Part shown: positions 16,731 to 25,716 of the stretch, piece after piece
How the letters are laid out: every line of letters begins with the position of its first letter
How positions within the stretch are numbered: the first letter of the stretch is position 1
DNA from: Flavobacterium branchiarum
GTDB lineage: Bacteria > Bacteroidota > Bacteroidia > Flavobacteriales > Flavobacteriaceae
Length of the DNA stretch: 64,000 nt
Assembly (NCBI RefSeq): GCF_030409845.1
Contig: NZ_JAUFQQ010000003.1
Coordinates: 62,001-126,000, forward strand
Reading direction: 5' to 3'
Translations under genes and position numbers: made by a program
Notes under the pieces: generated by a model
Seen by the model: the letters and a program-made list of their open reading frames with translations, nothing else
Databases searched by the model: none
Told to the model about the DNA's origin: nothing

Positions 16731-17687
16731 TTAGATTTTTAAAAGTAATGTTTTTCCGTGCCACAAAACACTTGGATTAATTAGTACAATACAAAATACC
16801 CCCGAAACGATAAGAAATTTCAAGACATTGTGTAATAATAAAAATTGTGTCTTAGAGCTTGATTTCCAAAGATAGAGTAAGAAAAATATTAAAACTATAA
16901 AGCAAGAATAGAAATAAATATCCATATAGCCAATGTCATATACTTCGATAAGGATGTATACAGGAGCGATGGTTAGAAAAGTTAAAAGAGTAATGATCTT
17001 TTTTGAGGTTCTTTCGCCATAGAGAATCGGAATAGTTTTGTAGTTGTTTGCCAAGTCACCTTTTAAATTTTCTAAATCTTTTATCATTTCACGTATTAAT
17101 AGTAATAAGAATAAAAATGTAGCGTGAGCAAAGATTACGGCAAAATGGCCTTTTTGGTTTTCTAAATCATCAAACGATATCTGATTGTAGAAATATAATA
17201 AGATAGCAAAGAATGGTAAAACGGCCAACAATGCCGCCATAAGATTTCCTATTAATGGGAATTTTTTAATTTTATGGGAGTAAAACCAAATGAGAAAAAT
17301 ATATACTGAAAAAAATAAAAAAGCTTTCCATGACACAATTAGCGCCATTAGTGCAGCTATGAAATTGAGCGTGAAATAAACGCTTAGTTTTGTTTTTTGA
17401 CTTACCAATCGATCCAACATTGATTTGTTTGGACGATTAATTAGGTCTTTCTGGCTATCGTAGAAATTATTTATGATATAACCAGATGCGATGGTAATTG
17501 CCGATGCGAAAACAATTAAAAACAAATGGAAATCCAATAAAATATCAAGTGCCCTTTTTTCGGGAGCGAGGATAAATATTGCCGATAAATATTGGGCCAA
17601 AATAATAATAGGTATATTGTAACCTCTCACTACGGAGAACAAACTTATAACTTTCATCGCTAAAATTTTATTCTGACGGCTCAACAT
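16731..17687 (-). CDS. UbiA family prenyltransferase
   Basis: 318 aa, about eight to nine membrane segments. The two Asp-rich prenyl diphosphate-binding motifs are visible: NNFYDSQKDLINRP near 87-100 and REMIKDLENLKGD near 198-210. The pattern fits the geranylgeranylglycerol-phosphate geranylgeranyltransferase-like branch found in Flavobacteriia rather than MenA, but the acceptor cannot be fixed from sequence. An internal Met at residue 11 (MKVISLF) is an alternative start. It lies near mevalonate genes that supply prenyl diphosphates, with a ~400-base gap between. Confidence 0.85.
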   Translation of the reverse strand: MLSRQNKILAMKVISLFSVVRGYNIPIIILAQYLSAIFILAPEKRALDILLDFHLFLIVFASAITIASGYIINNFYDSQKDLINRPNKSMLDRLVSQKTKLSVYFTLNFIAALMALIVSWKAFLFFSVYIFLIWFYSHKIKKFPLIGNLMAALLAVLPFFAILLYFYNQISFDDLENQKGHFAVIFAHATFLFLLLLIREMIKDLENLKGDLANNYKTIPILYGERTSKKIITLLTFLTIAPVYILIEVYDIGYMDIYFYSCFIVLIFFLLYLWKSSSKTQFLLLHNVLKFLIVSGVFCIVLINPSVLWHGKTLLLKI

Positions 17688-18011
17688 TTCTTTTATTATA
17701 GATTGTTAGGATTCTGTATTGGTTTTAAAGTGCCTAAAGTACATCTTTTAATAGTCTTTGAAAACTATATTTTGGTTTTCTTGTATCTGAGAAGATCTTC
17801 TTTTGTGAAATTGCTATCTATGATATTCATTTTCTTTTAAAAGATTTACTTCTTCAATTGCGAAAATAATAAAATTACTTTCTGCGATCGATATGTTTTG
17901 GGGTTGTTTTTTAATGCCTAAACTTTTCTGTTTATAGGTCTTGGGAATGAAGCATCATTAATAATGTTGATCTCTGTTTTTAAATAAATAGTTTCTTTAG
18001 GTTTTAAATAA
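17688..18011. other. intergenic region with a possible degenerate reading frame
   Basis: No intact gene. On the minus strand one frame is open from about 17963 down to about 17815 without a Met start and reads like protein (GIKKQPQN, SIAESNFII, VNLLKENEYHR). A 22-codon ATG frame (MNIIDSNFTKEDLL) overlaps its end. This could be the remnant of a decayed gene or chance. Confidence 0.3.
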
Positions 18012-18037
18012 CAAGAGCCGATAAATTTCGGCTCTTA
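18012..18037 (-). terminator. terminator of the mevalonate kinase gene
   Basis: AAGAGCCGA and TTCGGCTCTT form a 9-10 bp stem with a 5-6 base loop, about 50 bases after the mevalonate kinase stop. A modest T-rich tail follows on the minus strand. Confidence 0.7.
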
Positions 18038-18086
18038 TAATTGTAACTATTTTTGATTCTAATGAATTATAGAATTTGTTTTTCTT

Positions 18087-19025
18087 TTAAAATTGGTAAA
18101 CTACTTCTAGTTTGTAGTCTTTTAATGATTGCTTAGCGCGTTCTAAATCTTCGGTAAAACCTAGAATATAACCACCACCGCCAGAACCACATAATTTTAA
18201 GTAGTAATCATTTGTATCAATACCATTTTGCCAGATGCCATGAAATTGTTCTGGAATCATAGGTTTGAAATTATTCAAAACTACTTTTGATAATTTTTTG
18301 GTATTACTGAATAATGACTTCATGTCGCCGTGTAAAAAGTTTTCCACACAAGCATCTGTATATTTTACAAATTGGTTTTTTAGCATCGTACGGAAACCTT
18401 TGTCTTTAAGATTTTCCATAAAGATGTTTACCATTGGAGCAGTTTCTCCAACAATTCCTGAATCTAATAAGAACACAGCGCCTTTCCCGTCAAAACTTTG
18501 ATTAGGAATTCCAGTTGCTTCAATATTATCTTTAGAATTTATTAAAATCGGAATGCTTAAGTAGCTATTTAAAGGATCTAAACCTGAACTTTTTCCGTGG
18601 AAAAAACTTTCCATTTGTGAGAAAATAGTTTTTAGCTGTAATAGTTTCTCACGAGTTAAATTTTCTAGAACCGTGATTTTGTTTTGAGCGTATTTATCAT
18701 AAATAGCAGCAACTAATGCGCCACTACTACCAACTCCATATCCTTGTGGAATACTTGAGTCAAAATACATCCCAGATTCTACATCATCCTTTAAAGTTGC
18801 CAAGTCAAAAGTTACCAAGTCTGGTTGCTCTGCTTGTAATGTTTCAAGGTAAGATGTAAACTTGCTTAAACTTTGATTTGATGAAATGGCTTCTGCCGAA
18901 GGATTTTCGGTTTTCTTCAAGGCACCATTGTAAAAATTATAAGGGATAGAAAGTCCTTTTGAATCACGGATTATTCCGTACTCTCCAAAAAGTAATATTT
19001 TTGAGTAAAATAATGGTCCTTTCAT
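18087..19025 (-). CDS. mevalonate kinase (GHMP kinase)
   Basis: 312 aa. The three GHMP kinase motifs are visible: KILLFGEYGII near 9-19 (substrate/GE motif), the ATP loop PQGYGVGSSGALVA near 94-107, and the C-terminal KLCGSGGGGYILGF near 282-295. It is 50 bases downstream of diphosphomevalonate decarboxylase, so the two form one operon of the mevalonate route to isopentenyl diphosphate. Length and neighbours fit mevalonate kinase; phosphomevalonate kinase cannot be excluded from sequence alone. Confidence 0.82.
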   Translation of the reverse strand: MKGPLFYSKILLFGEYGIIRDSKGLSIPYNFYNGALKKTENPSAEAISSNQSLSKFTSYLETLQAEQPDLVTFDLATLKDDVESGMYFDSSIPQGYGVGSSGALVAAIYDKYAQNKITVLENLTREKLLQLKTIFSQMESFFHGKSSGLDPLNSYLSIPILINSKDNIEATGIPNQSFDGKGAVFLLDSGIVGETAPMVNIFMENLKDKGFRTMLKNQFVKYTDACVENFLHGDMKSLFSNTKKLSKVVLNNFKPMIPEQFHGIWQNGIDTNDYYLKLCGSGGGGYILGFTEDLERAKQSLKDYKLEVVYQF

Positions 19026-19075
19026 ATATTGATTTTATTGTCTAAAAGCTAGAATTTAATTAAAGATACGTAAAA

Positions 19076-20158
19076 TTATAATGCAATTGCACCTTCTCCA
19101 ATTTTGTCGCAAAGGTACTGACCATTCTGGCAAAATACAACTAATTCGTCCTTAATAAATTGTAGTACTTTTTCTGTAACGTTTTCGGGATATAAAACAT
19201 GAACATTTGCTCCTGCATCTAGCGTAAAACAAACCGGAATTTGAGTTTCAGTTCTGAATTTCCAAATCGCATTAATTATCTGTAATGTGTTTGGTTTCAT
19301 TAGTATATAATACGGCATAGAGGTCATCATCATAGCGTGTAATGTTAGCGCTTCGCTTTCGACTACTTTGATGAATTCGTCTAGATTTCCATTTTCAAAA
19401 ATACCAATTAGTTTGTCTAAATTTTCGTGAGCTTGTGCAAAACGTCTTTCTGCATAAGGATGATCGTGCATTAAGTCATGTCCTACCGTACTCGAAACTT
19501 GTTTTTCGCCTTTGTCAACTAATAAAATAGTGTCTTGGTAATTATGAAAGTTTTGATGAATTGCATGTGGAAATTCTACTCCAAATAAATCAGAGCTTCC
19601 TTTTATATTTGCTTGATTTCCCCAAACAACAACGTTTCCTTTTACACTTCGGCAAGCACTTCCTGATCCTAATCGAGCAAGGAAAGATGCTTTTTGATAA
19701 AAGTATTCGTCTGTCATATCTGGATTCAACACTTTTTCAAGGCTCATGAAATTCATTGCCAAAGCGGCCATTCCAGATGCCGAAGAAGCTATTCCTGAAC
19801 TATGAGGAAATGTATTTTGGGTATCTATTGTAAAATGATAGTCTTTTAAGAAAGGTAAATAAAGAAAAATACGTTCTAGGAATTTCTGAATTTTAGGTTT
19901 AAAATCTTCTTTTGGTTTTCCTTCAAAAAGTAAATCGAAAGTAAAATCATTTGAAGTTTCTTTTTTGTCGAAAGCTAGTTTGGTAATTGTTTTACAGTTG
20001 TTTAATGTAAAACTAACCGATGGATTAGCGGGAATTTGATTGTCTTTTTTTCCCCAGTATTTTACTAAAGCAATGTTACTTGGTGCGCTCCACTCAAAGT
20101 TACCTTTTGTGATATCTGCTGTATATTTTTTTGGAATAAAATCGTTTGCTGTAAACAT
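19076..20158 (-). CDS. mvaD: diphosphomevalonate decarboxylase
   Basis: 360 aa from the ATG at 20158 (MFTANDF). A longer frame reaching 20278 would cross the promoter and overlap tspO, so the shorter start is chosen. Family marks: SNIALVKYWGK near 25-35, the ATP loop FPHSSGIASSASGMAAL near 110-126, GSGSACRS near 157-164, and the catalytic Asp in TLDAGANVHVLYP near 317. It converts mevalonate diphosphate to isopentenyl diphosphate with ATP. It is followed by mevalonate kinase. A perfect -7 box (TATCTTTG on the minus strand) is 18 bases upstream of the start. Confidence 0.93.
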   Translation of the reverse strand: MFTANDFIPKKYTADITKGNFEWSAPSNIALVKYWGKKDNQIPANPSVSFTLNNCKTITKLAFDKKETSNDFTFDLLFEGKPKEDFKPKIQKFLERIFLYLPFLKDYHFTIDTQNTFPHSSGIASSASGMAALAMNFMSLEKVLNPDMTDEYFYQKASFLARLGSGSACRSVKGNVVVWGNQANIKGSSDLFGVEFPHAIHQNFHNYQDTILLVDKGEKQVSSTVGHDLMHDHPYAERRFAQAHENLDKLIGIFENGNLDEFIKVVESEALTLHAMMMTSMPYYILMKPNTLQIINAIWKFRTETQIPVCFTLDAGANVHVLYPENVTEKVLQFIKDELVVFCQNGQYLCDKIGEGAIAL

Positions 20159-20176
20159 AAAAATAAAAAATTTACG

Positions 20177-20184
20177 CAAAGATA
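20177..20184 (-). promoter_or_regulatory. -7 box of the mvaD operon
   Basis: Plus-strand CAAAGATA is TATCTTTG on the minus strand, an exact TAnnTTTG match, 18 bases before the mvaD ATG. I see no clear TTG at the -33 position. The position supports the shorter mvaD start. Confidence 0.65.
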
Positions 20185-20233
20185 CTTTTTTTGAATTATA
20201 CCTTTTGACTTTTTGATAGCCTATAAAAATGTT

Positions 20234-20241
20234 TATCTTTA
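20234..20241 (+). promoter_or_regulatory. candidate -7 box of tspO
   Basis: TATCTTTA, one mismatch to TAnnTTTG, with a TTG 18 bases upstream in TTTTTGATAG. It lies 23 bases before the tspO ATG and back to back with the mvaD promoter. Confidence 0.5.
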
Positions 20242-20264
20242 TTAACTCTAAAAAACAGTATAAA

Positions 20265-20741
20265 ATGAATAAAATCACTCGAATTTTAGCGGTTGTTGTT
20301 ACCTGTCTTGCTATTGGATATTTTTCTGGAATAGTTACAAGATCGAGTATTGAAACTTGGTATCCAACTCTGATTAAGCCAAGTTTTAATCCGCCTAATT
20401 GGGTTTTTGCACCAGCTTGGAGCTTGCTTTATCTTTTGATGGGTGTAGCTGCTGGATTAGTTTGGGATCGAATAGAACATGAAAAAGAAGCGGTTAAGAA
20501 TGCCTTGGTTTTCTTTGCGATACAATTAGCCTTAAATGCTTTATGGTCTTATTTGTTCTTCGGACTGATGAATCCGTTATTGGCGCTTATAGAAATTGTT
20601 GTTCTATGGTTAATGATTTATGAAACGCTTTTAAAATTTATTAAAATCAATAAAGTTGCTGGATATCTTCTGGTACCATATTTACTTTGGGTAAGTTTTG
20701 CAACAATATTGACTGCAAGCATTTGGTGGCTTAATAAATAA
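20265..20741 (+). CDS. tspO: TspO/MBR family protein
   Basis: 158 aa from the ATG at 20265 (MNKITRI); a 12-codon longer frame would begin inside the promoter. Five membrane segments and family motifs are visible: WYPTLIKPSFNPPNWVFAPAW in the first loop (proline-rich ligand site), LLYLLMGVAAGLVW, ALNALWSYLFFG and the C-terminal PYLLWVSFATILT. TspO proteins bind porphyrins and related ligands and are linked to stress and tetrapyrrole signalling. Divergent from mvaD; followed by a terminator. Confidence 0.95.
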   Translation: MNKITRILAVVVTCLAIGYFSGIVTRSSIETWYPTLIKPSFNPPNWVFAPAWSLLYLLMGVAAGLVWDRIEHEKEAVKNALVFFAIQLALNALWSYLFFGLMNPLLALIEIVVLWLMIYETLLKFIKINKVAGYLLVPYLLWVSFATILTASIWWLNK

Positions 20742-20749
20742 GTTTAAAG

Positions 20750-20795
20750 TTTCAGTATTCAGGACAATTTAAACCCTGAATACTGAAATTGTTTT
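20750..20795. terminator. bidirectional terminator after tspO
   Basis: TTTCAGTATTCAGG and CCTGAATACTGAAA form a perfect 14-bp stem with an 11-base loop, then a T-rich run on the plus strand. It separates convergent tspO and the 20795 gene. Confidence 0.9.
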
Positions 20796-21541
20796 TATTT
20801 TTCGTTTGCTTTTAATTTTTTAAATTCTTCGTTTTTAGAGTATAAATAGTCCATCGTGGCAAGAATGTTATTGTTTTCATTTAGTGTTTTTGATCTTGGA
20901 TCGGCATCACAGAACTCAAGAAACAATTCTTTGTCTTCTGGTTTTAACTTTAAATCTTTTGTAAAAAAATCAGGAGCACAAGTGGTGTTTACTAGTTTTT
21001 TAAAATCAAATTTAGAAGATTTTGTTTTAGATTTTTTGTCTTTATTGCCTGTAAATAAGCGTATTAATTTATCTCCTATAGCCATAAAATCCATTCCATT
21101 TGTAATTGTTCCGTTATAGACGCCTGTATATTTATCTAAAGAACTAGTGTTTTTTTTTAATACTATTCCATTAGTTGATTCTTCAGTAGCACCTATATGT
21201 GGAAATTTGATGGTTGTAATTACGACTTCTCGGAGCTCCTCTGGTTTTAATACTAAATTAACTGTAAGATTATCTTGTTGTATATTTTCTTGAGAAACTT
21301 TTAGTCTCGTGAAAAAATAATCTTCCTTAAAAAAGAGTAAACTGTCTTTGGCACGAACTGGAATAGAAAATTCTCCTGAGGCATTTGTTTTGGTACTCGT
21401 TTTTGCAGTTTTGTTAATTACTTCTACATCTTTGACAGTCTGATTTTGTGAAATAACCTTTCCGTTTAATAATTTTTCAGTTTGCGAAAAGCCAATTTGA
21501 TAAGTGAACAATGTAATTGTAGTAAGTAATTCTGCTCTCAT
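20795..21541 (-). CDS. secreted CarboxypepD-regulatory-like domain protein (copy A)
   Basis: 248 aa. A signal peptide (MRAELLTTITLFTYQIGFSQ) is followed by a carboxypeptidase-regulatory-like beta-sandwich: LNGKVISQNQ...VEVINKTAKTSTKTNASGEFSIPV, the pattern also found at the start of TonB receptors. The C-terminal half is polar and helical with a conserved FTKDLKLKPE block. It is a full-length paralogue of the next gene (21615), with the same N-terminus, the same C-terminal block and similar upstream DNA. Function unknown; probably exported to the periplasm or cell surface. Confidence 0.8.
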   Translation of the reverse strand: MRAELLTTITLFTYQIGFSQTEKLLNGKVISQNQTVKDVEVINKTAKTSTKTNASGEFSIPVRAKDSLLFFKEDYFFTRLKVSQENIQQDNLTVNLVLKPEELREVVITTIKFPHIGATEESTNGIVLKKNTSSLDKYTGVYNGTITNGMDFMAIGDKLIRLFTGNKDKKSKTKSSKFDFKKLVNTTCAPDFFTKDLKLKPEDKELFLEFCDADPRSKTLNENNNILATMDYLYSKNEEFKKLKANEK

Positions 21542-21614
21542 ATAAAGTTAATTGATTGAAGGTTAAATTATTATAATTGTCTTAACTAAAACTTATGAAT
21601 TGTGTACAGTCTTG

Positions 21615-22364
21615 TTAATTTGCTTTGTCAACTTTAAGTTTTTTGAATTCTTCAATTTTACCGAACAAAAAATCCATTGATTTCAGTATGTTATTGTTTT
21701 CAATAAGTTTTTTAGATTTAGGATCTGCGTCACAAAATTTCAGAAACGGCTCTTTTTCTTCAGGTTTTAGCTTTAAATCTTTTGTGAAAAATTTTGGATC
21801 TAAAGTGTTTGTTACAAGTTGAATAAAGTTAAGTTCAGCTGTTTCGGGTTTTTTTTCTTTCTTCTTGATTATGCTATAGAGCAATTTGCCAATACGTATC
21901 AAATCTGCTTGGTGAGTAATAGGAGCGATTCCATCTTTATAGCCTTCGATTTTCATACCTTGTTTAGGTCTGGATTTATTTAGTTTTATTTGTTCGATCT
22001 CTTCTTTTGATAAAGATATACGTTTTACTTTATTAGATAGAATGAGTACTTCGTCTAATTCTTTCGGTTTAGAAAGCATATTTACTATAAGATTATTTGC
22101 CACTATGTCTTCTTGAGTAAGTTGTATCCTTTTGAAATAATAGCCTTGGGAGAAAAAAATCAAACTGTCTTTTACATTTACTGCAATTTCAAATTCTCCC
22201 AAAGTATTTGTCCTAGTACTAGTTTTGGAAGTTTTATTAATGACTTCTACATTTTTAAGAGTAATATCTTGAGAGATAACTTTACCATGGAGTATTTTTT
22301 CTGTTTGAGAAAATGTAAATTGACAAGAAAATAATGTTATTGTAGTAAGTAATTCTGCTCTCAT
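21615..22364 (-). CDS. secreted CarboxypepD-regulatory-like domain protein (copy B)
   Basis: 249 aa, the tandem paralogue of 20795-21541. Signal peptide MRAELLTTITLFSCQFTFSQ, the same LHGKVISQDITLKNVEVINKT start, the same FTKDLKLKPEEKEPFLKFCDADP block, and a divergent middle. Upstream DNA of the two genes is also alike (TTATAATTGTCTTAA..., TCTTGTTAATTTG), so the duplication took the promoter region with it. No known function. Confidence 0.8.
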   Translation of the reverse strand: MRAELLTTITLFSCQFTFSQTEKILHGKVISQDITLKNVEVINKTSKTSTRTNTLGEFEIAVNVKDSLIFFSQGYYFKRIQLTQEDIVANNLIVNMLSKPKELDEVLILSNKVKRISLSKEEIEQIKLNKSRPKQGMKIEGYKDGIAPITHQADLIRIGKLLYSIIKKKEKKPETAELNFIQLVTNTLDPKFFTKDLKLKPEEKEPFLKFCDADPKSKKLIENNNILKSMDFLFGKIEEFKKLKVDKAN

Positions 22365-22464
22365 ATAAGGTTAATTAGTTGAGAGTAAATTTATTATAAT
22401 TGTCTTAAGTAAATCTTATGAAATGTGTAAAGTCTTGTTAATTTGTGTTTTGAGAATAGGATTG

Positions 22465-23139
22465 TTATTTAAGGATAATTTTATTTACAAACTTTTCGAA
22501 CTCTCCATTGTTTATTAAAATGGGTCCATGGCCAAAGCAGAGAATTTTTGGTTCTAAAGAAGCTAGTTTTAGGATAGACTTTCTATTTAATTCTTTGTCA
22601 GAAGTGAATAAATTAGGAGGTTCATTTAAGCCAACAATTGTAGTCATTAAATTCATATTTGTCATTACATCCCCAACAATGAGTAAGCTATCTTTTTTCC
22701 TAAAAAAGGAAAGATGCCCTTTTGAATGACCAGGAGTTTCTACAACTGAAAATCCTGCGATTTGGTCTCCTTCTTTTATAGTATGCGAAACGGGATGCCC
22801 TTTTCCTGCCCAGAATTTTTGTTGAAATCTTGAAATCAAATGTGTTGGATTTGGATAGTCAAAAGTAACATTTCCGTTTTCGGCACTTGCTTTTTCTAAT
22901 GCATTACACCAAAGTGGAATTTTTAGTGTTTCACATATAATTTTGCTACTGCCTTGATGATCTGCATGTGCATGCGTGAGTACATGTTTTGTTACAATTT
23001 TGTCTTTTAAAGCATTTAGAATAATAGATGCAGAACTTTTTATTCCAGCATCAATTAGTACATCTCCTATTAAATAACAATTAATTGCATTTCTAGGAAA
23101 TAAAGAAATTTGGTACACATCTTCGGCTATTTTTTTCAT
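22465..23139 (-). CDS. MBL-fold metallo-hydrolase
   Basis: 224 aa. Metallo-beta-lactamase fold motifs: THAHADH near 76-82 (metal site), ETPGHSKGH near 134-142, a metal-bridging Asp in LIVGDVMTN, and the final FGHGPI. The family contains glyoxalase II-like, lactonase-like and other hydrolases; the substrate is not fixed by the sequence. No signal peptide. It lies 61 bases from the Crp-type regulator on the same strand. Confidence 0.88.
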   Translation of the reverse strand: MKKIAEDVYQISLFPRNAINCYLIGDVLIDAGIKSSASIILNALKDKIVTKHVLTHAHADHQGSSKIICETLKIPLWCNALEKASAENGNVTFDYPNPTHLISRFQQKFWAGKGHPVSHTIKEGDQIAGFSVVETPGHSKGHLSFFRKKDSLLIVGDVMTNMNLMTTIVGLNEPPNLFTSDKELNRKSILKLASLEPKILCFGHGPILINNGEFEKFVNKIILK

Positions 23140-23200
23140 CTTTTTTGAATTTTATATTCGCAAAGATTTGAATTTAGTAGCCATATATTCTTGACAAATG

Positions 23201-23773
23201 TTAAGAAATGTTTTGCCTGATACGGCTTAAGGATTCTGGAGTTATTCCTAAAAATGAGGCAACATGAATTAATGGTGTTCTTTGAACAATTTTTTGAGGA
23301 GCAGTTGCTAGAAAAGTCTGGTATTTTTCTTTTGCAGGAATCATTTGAAGTTTTAATATTCTGTCGGCCATACAGAGATAGTTTTGTTCAGCCAGAATTC
23401 TTCCTACACGTTCCCAATTTGGAATTACAGTATATAAATACTGCATTTTCTCATAGTTTATAGAAAGAACTTCACATTCTTCAAGGCAATGAATGTTTTC
23501 GTAAGAAACGGTTTGATTTATAAAACTCGAATAGGAGCTTATAAAGCCATTGTCACAGCTTAAATAGGTAGTGATTTCTTTTCCGTTTTTGAGGTAATAC
23601 GTACGAGCCAATCCGTTTATGATGAAGAAAATCTTGTTACTGATTTTTCCAATAGGCAAGAGGTATGTTTTGGAATCAAATTTTTCATATTCAAAACACG
23701 AAAGAATCATTTCAATTTCATTTTCTGTAAATGAAGAAATTGAGAGTATTTGTTCTTTTAATGCTGACTCCAT
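23201..23773 (-). CDS. Crp/Fnr family transcriptional regulator
   Basis: 190 aa: an N-terminal cyclic-nucleotide-binding-like beta-barrel (about 20-120, with FFIINGLARTYYLKNGKEITTY) and a C-terminal helix-turn-helix (VASFLGITPESLSRIRQ near 171-187). This short Bacteroidetes type often controls stress or redox genes. No cysteine cluster of an Fnr iron-sulfur sensor is seen. It starts 10 bases after the end of the upstream flavoprotein gene, so the two may be co-transcribed. Confidence 0.9.
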   Translation of the reverse strand: MESALKEQILSISSFTENEIEMILSCFEYEKFDSKTYLLPIGKISNKIFFIINGLARTYYLKNGKEITTYLSCDNGFISSYSSFINQTVSYENIHCLEECEVLSINYEKMQYLYTVIPNWERVGRILAEQNYLCMADRILKLQMIPAKEKYQTFLATAPQKIVQRTPLIHVASFLGITPESLSRIRQNIS

Positions 23774-23783
23774 AACTGTTTTA

Positions 23784-24992
23784 CTAAATGTTATTAGCTA
23801 CAATAAACCCACTTGTCCATGCATTTTGAAAGTTAAACCCTCCTGTTATGGCATCTATGTTTACAATCTCTCCAGCAAAATATAATTTCTCATGAAGTTT
23901 GCTTTCCATAGTTTTAAAGTTAATTTCCTTTAAATCAATTCCGCCAGCGGTTACAAATTCTTCTTTAAAAGTACTTTTTCCATTTACTTGGAATGTTGCA
24001 TTTGTCAATTGATTGGCTAAATTCTGAAGTTGAACTTTAGATAAATCTGCCCATTTTGTCTCAGTTTCTATACTAGAAGCAAGCACTAAACTTTCCCATA
24101 ATCGATTTGGAAAGTCAAAAGGTGATTTTTTTGAAACGGCTTTTTTAGCATGTTCCTGTTTTAATTCTTTTAATTTTTTCTCAGCATCTTCGGTATCTAC
24201 ATCGTTTAACCAATTTACAAAAATGGTGAATTGATAATTTTTGTCATGCAAAATACGAGCTCCCCAAGCCGAAAGTTTCAGAATTGCTGGTCCGCTCATT
24301 CCCCAGTGTGTTATTAATAACGGCCCTGTAGATTCGAGTTTGGTCTCTTTTACTTTTACAGTTGCTTGTGCTGCTACGCCCGGTAATTCTTTTATTCTTG
24401 GGTCTTTTATGTTAAATGTAAATAGGGAAGGGACAGGGCTTATAATTGCATGTCCAAAAGTTTGTAGCATTTCCCATATTTTAGGATTGCTTCCGGTTGC
24501 TAGAACCAATTTATCAGCTATATAATTCTGATTTTGTGTTTCGATTTTCCAGAAATTTTCATTTTTATAGATTGATTGTACACTTTGTCCTGTAAGTACA
24601 GTAATGCCTAATTTTGCAGTAGCTTTTAAAAAACAATCTATAATAGTTTGAGAAGAATTAGATGCAGGAAATAGCCTTCCGTCATCTTCAATTTTTAATT
24701 CTACTCCATGCTTTTCGAACCATTCGATTGTGTCTCCCGAACAGAATTGATGAAATGGTCCTCGTAATTCTTTTTCGCCACGCGGATAAAATTTAACCAA
24801 TTCATTAGGTTCAAAACAAGCGTGTGTTACATTACAACGCCCTCCACCAGAAATACGAACTTTTGTAAGTACTTCGGATCCTCGTTCTAAAATAGCGACT
24901 TTTAATTTTGAGTTTTTCTCTACAATATTTATTGCTGTAAAAAATCCTGCTGCTCCACCACCTACTATTATTATATCAAAATTTTGAGTCAT
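23784..24992 (-). CDS. HI0933/BaiN-family FAD-dependent oxidoreductase
   Basis: 402 aa. The N-terminal FAD dinucleotide fold IIIVGGGAAGFFTA is at about 7-20. The family signature RISGGGRCNVTH is near 46-57 and the insert domain lies in the middle. The C-terminal AGEIVNIDAITGGFNFQNAW closes the FAD site. Flavoproteins of this family (older name HI0933-like) have no firmly known physiological substrate in this group. The GDPD gene upstream overlaps its start by 4 bases, indicating one operon. Confidence 0.92.
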   Translation of the reverse strand: MTQNFDIIIVGGGAAGFFTAINIVEKNSKLKVAILERGSEVLTKVRISGGGRCNVTHACFEPNELVKFYPRGEKELRGPFHQFCSGDTIEWFEKHGVELKIEDDGRLFPASNSSQTIIDCFLKATAKLGITVLTGQSVQSIYKNENFWKIETQNQNYIADKLVLATGSNPKIWEMLQTFGHAIISPVPSLFTFNIKDPRIKELPGVAAQATVKVKETKLESTGPLLITHWGMSGPAILKLSAWGARILHDKNYQFTIFVNWLNDVDTEDAEKKLKELKQEHAKKAVSKKSPFDFPNRLWESLVLASSIETETKWADLSKVQLQNLANQLTNATFQVNGKSTFKEEFVTAGGIDLKEINFKTMESKLHEKLYFAGEIVNIDAITGGFNFQNAWTSGFIVANNI

Positions 24993-25666
24993 ATTCTATC
25001 TGTAAAATCACTAATGATTCCGTTTACGTTGTATGTTTTTATTTTTGCAATGTCTTCCTTTTCATTAACCGTCCAAGGAAAAACCTGAAATCCTATTTCT
25101 TGTATTTGTTTTGTGTTCTCTTTGTTTAGCAAATGAAAATCGGGATGTATTGCTTTGGCTTTTATTTCTTTTGCAAAAGTAATAGCCGATTCAATATCCG
25201 TTTCTGTTAAAACCCCAATTGCTATTTTTGGATTCAGAGAATTAATTTGTTTTAGATATTCCCAATCGAAACTTGAAACAAGAAAAGAATCGTAGCTCCA
25301 GTTTTTTTCTGAAATGTATAATTCAATTAATGTTACTACAGCATCTGCAGTTCCAATACCTTTTAATTCGATATTAATAAAACATTGCTGATTTACTAAA
25401 TCCAGAACTTCTGATAATGTTGGAATTTGATGTTTGTTTTCTATTCGGAAATCTTTTAATTCTTGCAAAGATAGGTTATTTACAAAACCTTTTCCGTTGG
25501 TAGTTCTATCAATCGTTTCATCATGAATTACAATAAGATGACCATCTGAACTAAGTTGTACATCTAATTCAATGCCATCGGCTTTCATTTGGATTGCTTT
25601 CTGAAAGGCTTGTAAGGTGTTTTCGGGTTCGTACCCTCTTGCTCCACGATGGGCTATTTTTAGCAT
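24989..25666 (-). CDS. glycerophosphodiester phosphodiesterase
   Basis: 225 aa, a single GDPD TIM-barrel. Motifs: AHRGARGYEPENTLQAF near 5-21 (catalytic His-Arg and Glu), GIELDVQLSSDG near 36-47 (metal Glu/Asp), and VIHDETIDRTTNG near 51-63 (second catalytic His). It hydrolyses glycerophosphodiesters to glycerol-3-phosphate plus alcohol. No signal peptide, so the cytoplasmic form. Its end overlaps the flavoprotein start by 4 bases. The upstream side is the large tandem repeat block. Confidence 0.93.
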   Translation of the reverse strand: MLKIAHRGARGYEPENTLQAFQKAIQMKADGIELDVQLSSDGHLIVIHDETIDRTTNGKGFVNNLSLQELKDFRIENKHQIPTLSEVLDLVNQQCFINIELKGIGTADAVVTLIELYISEKNWSYDSFLVSSFDWEYLKQINSLNPKIAIGVLTETDIESAITFAKEIKAKAIHPDFHLLNKENTKQIQEIGFQVFPWTVNEKEDIAKIKTYNVNGIISDFTDRI

Positions 25667-25716
25667 TTATTGAAGTTTAGTTGCAAAGGTCGTAAAGTTT
25701 TTATTCTAGTTTCTAA

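Noticed and set aside
20159..20278. N-terminal extension of diphosphomevalonate decarboxylase
   Set aside because: It would cover the mvaD -7 box and overlap tspO; the family starts near MFTANDF.
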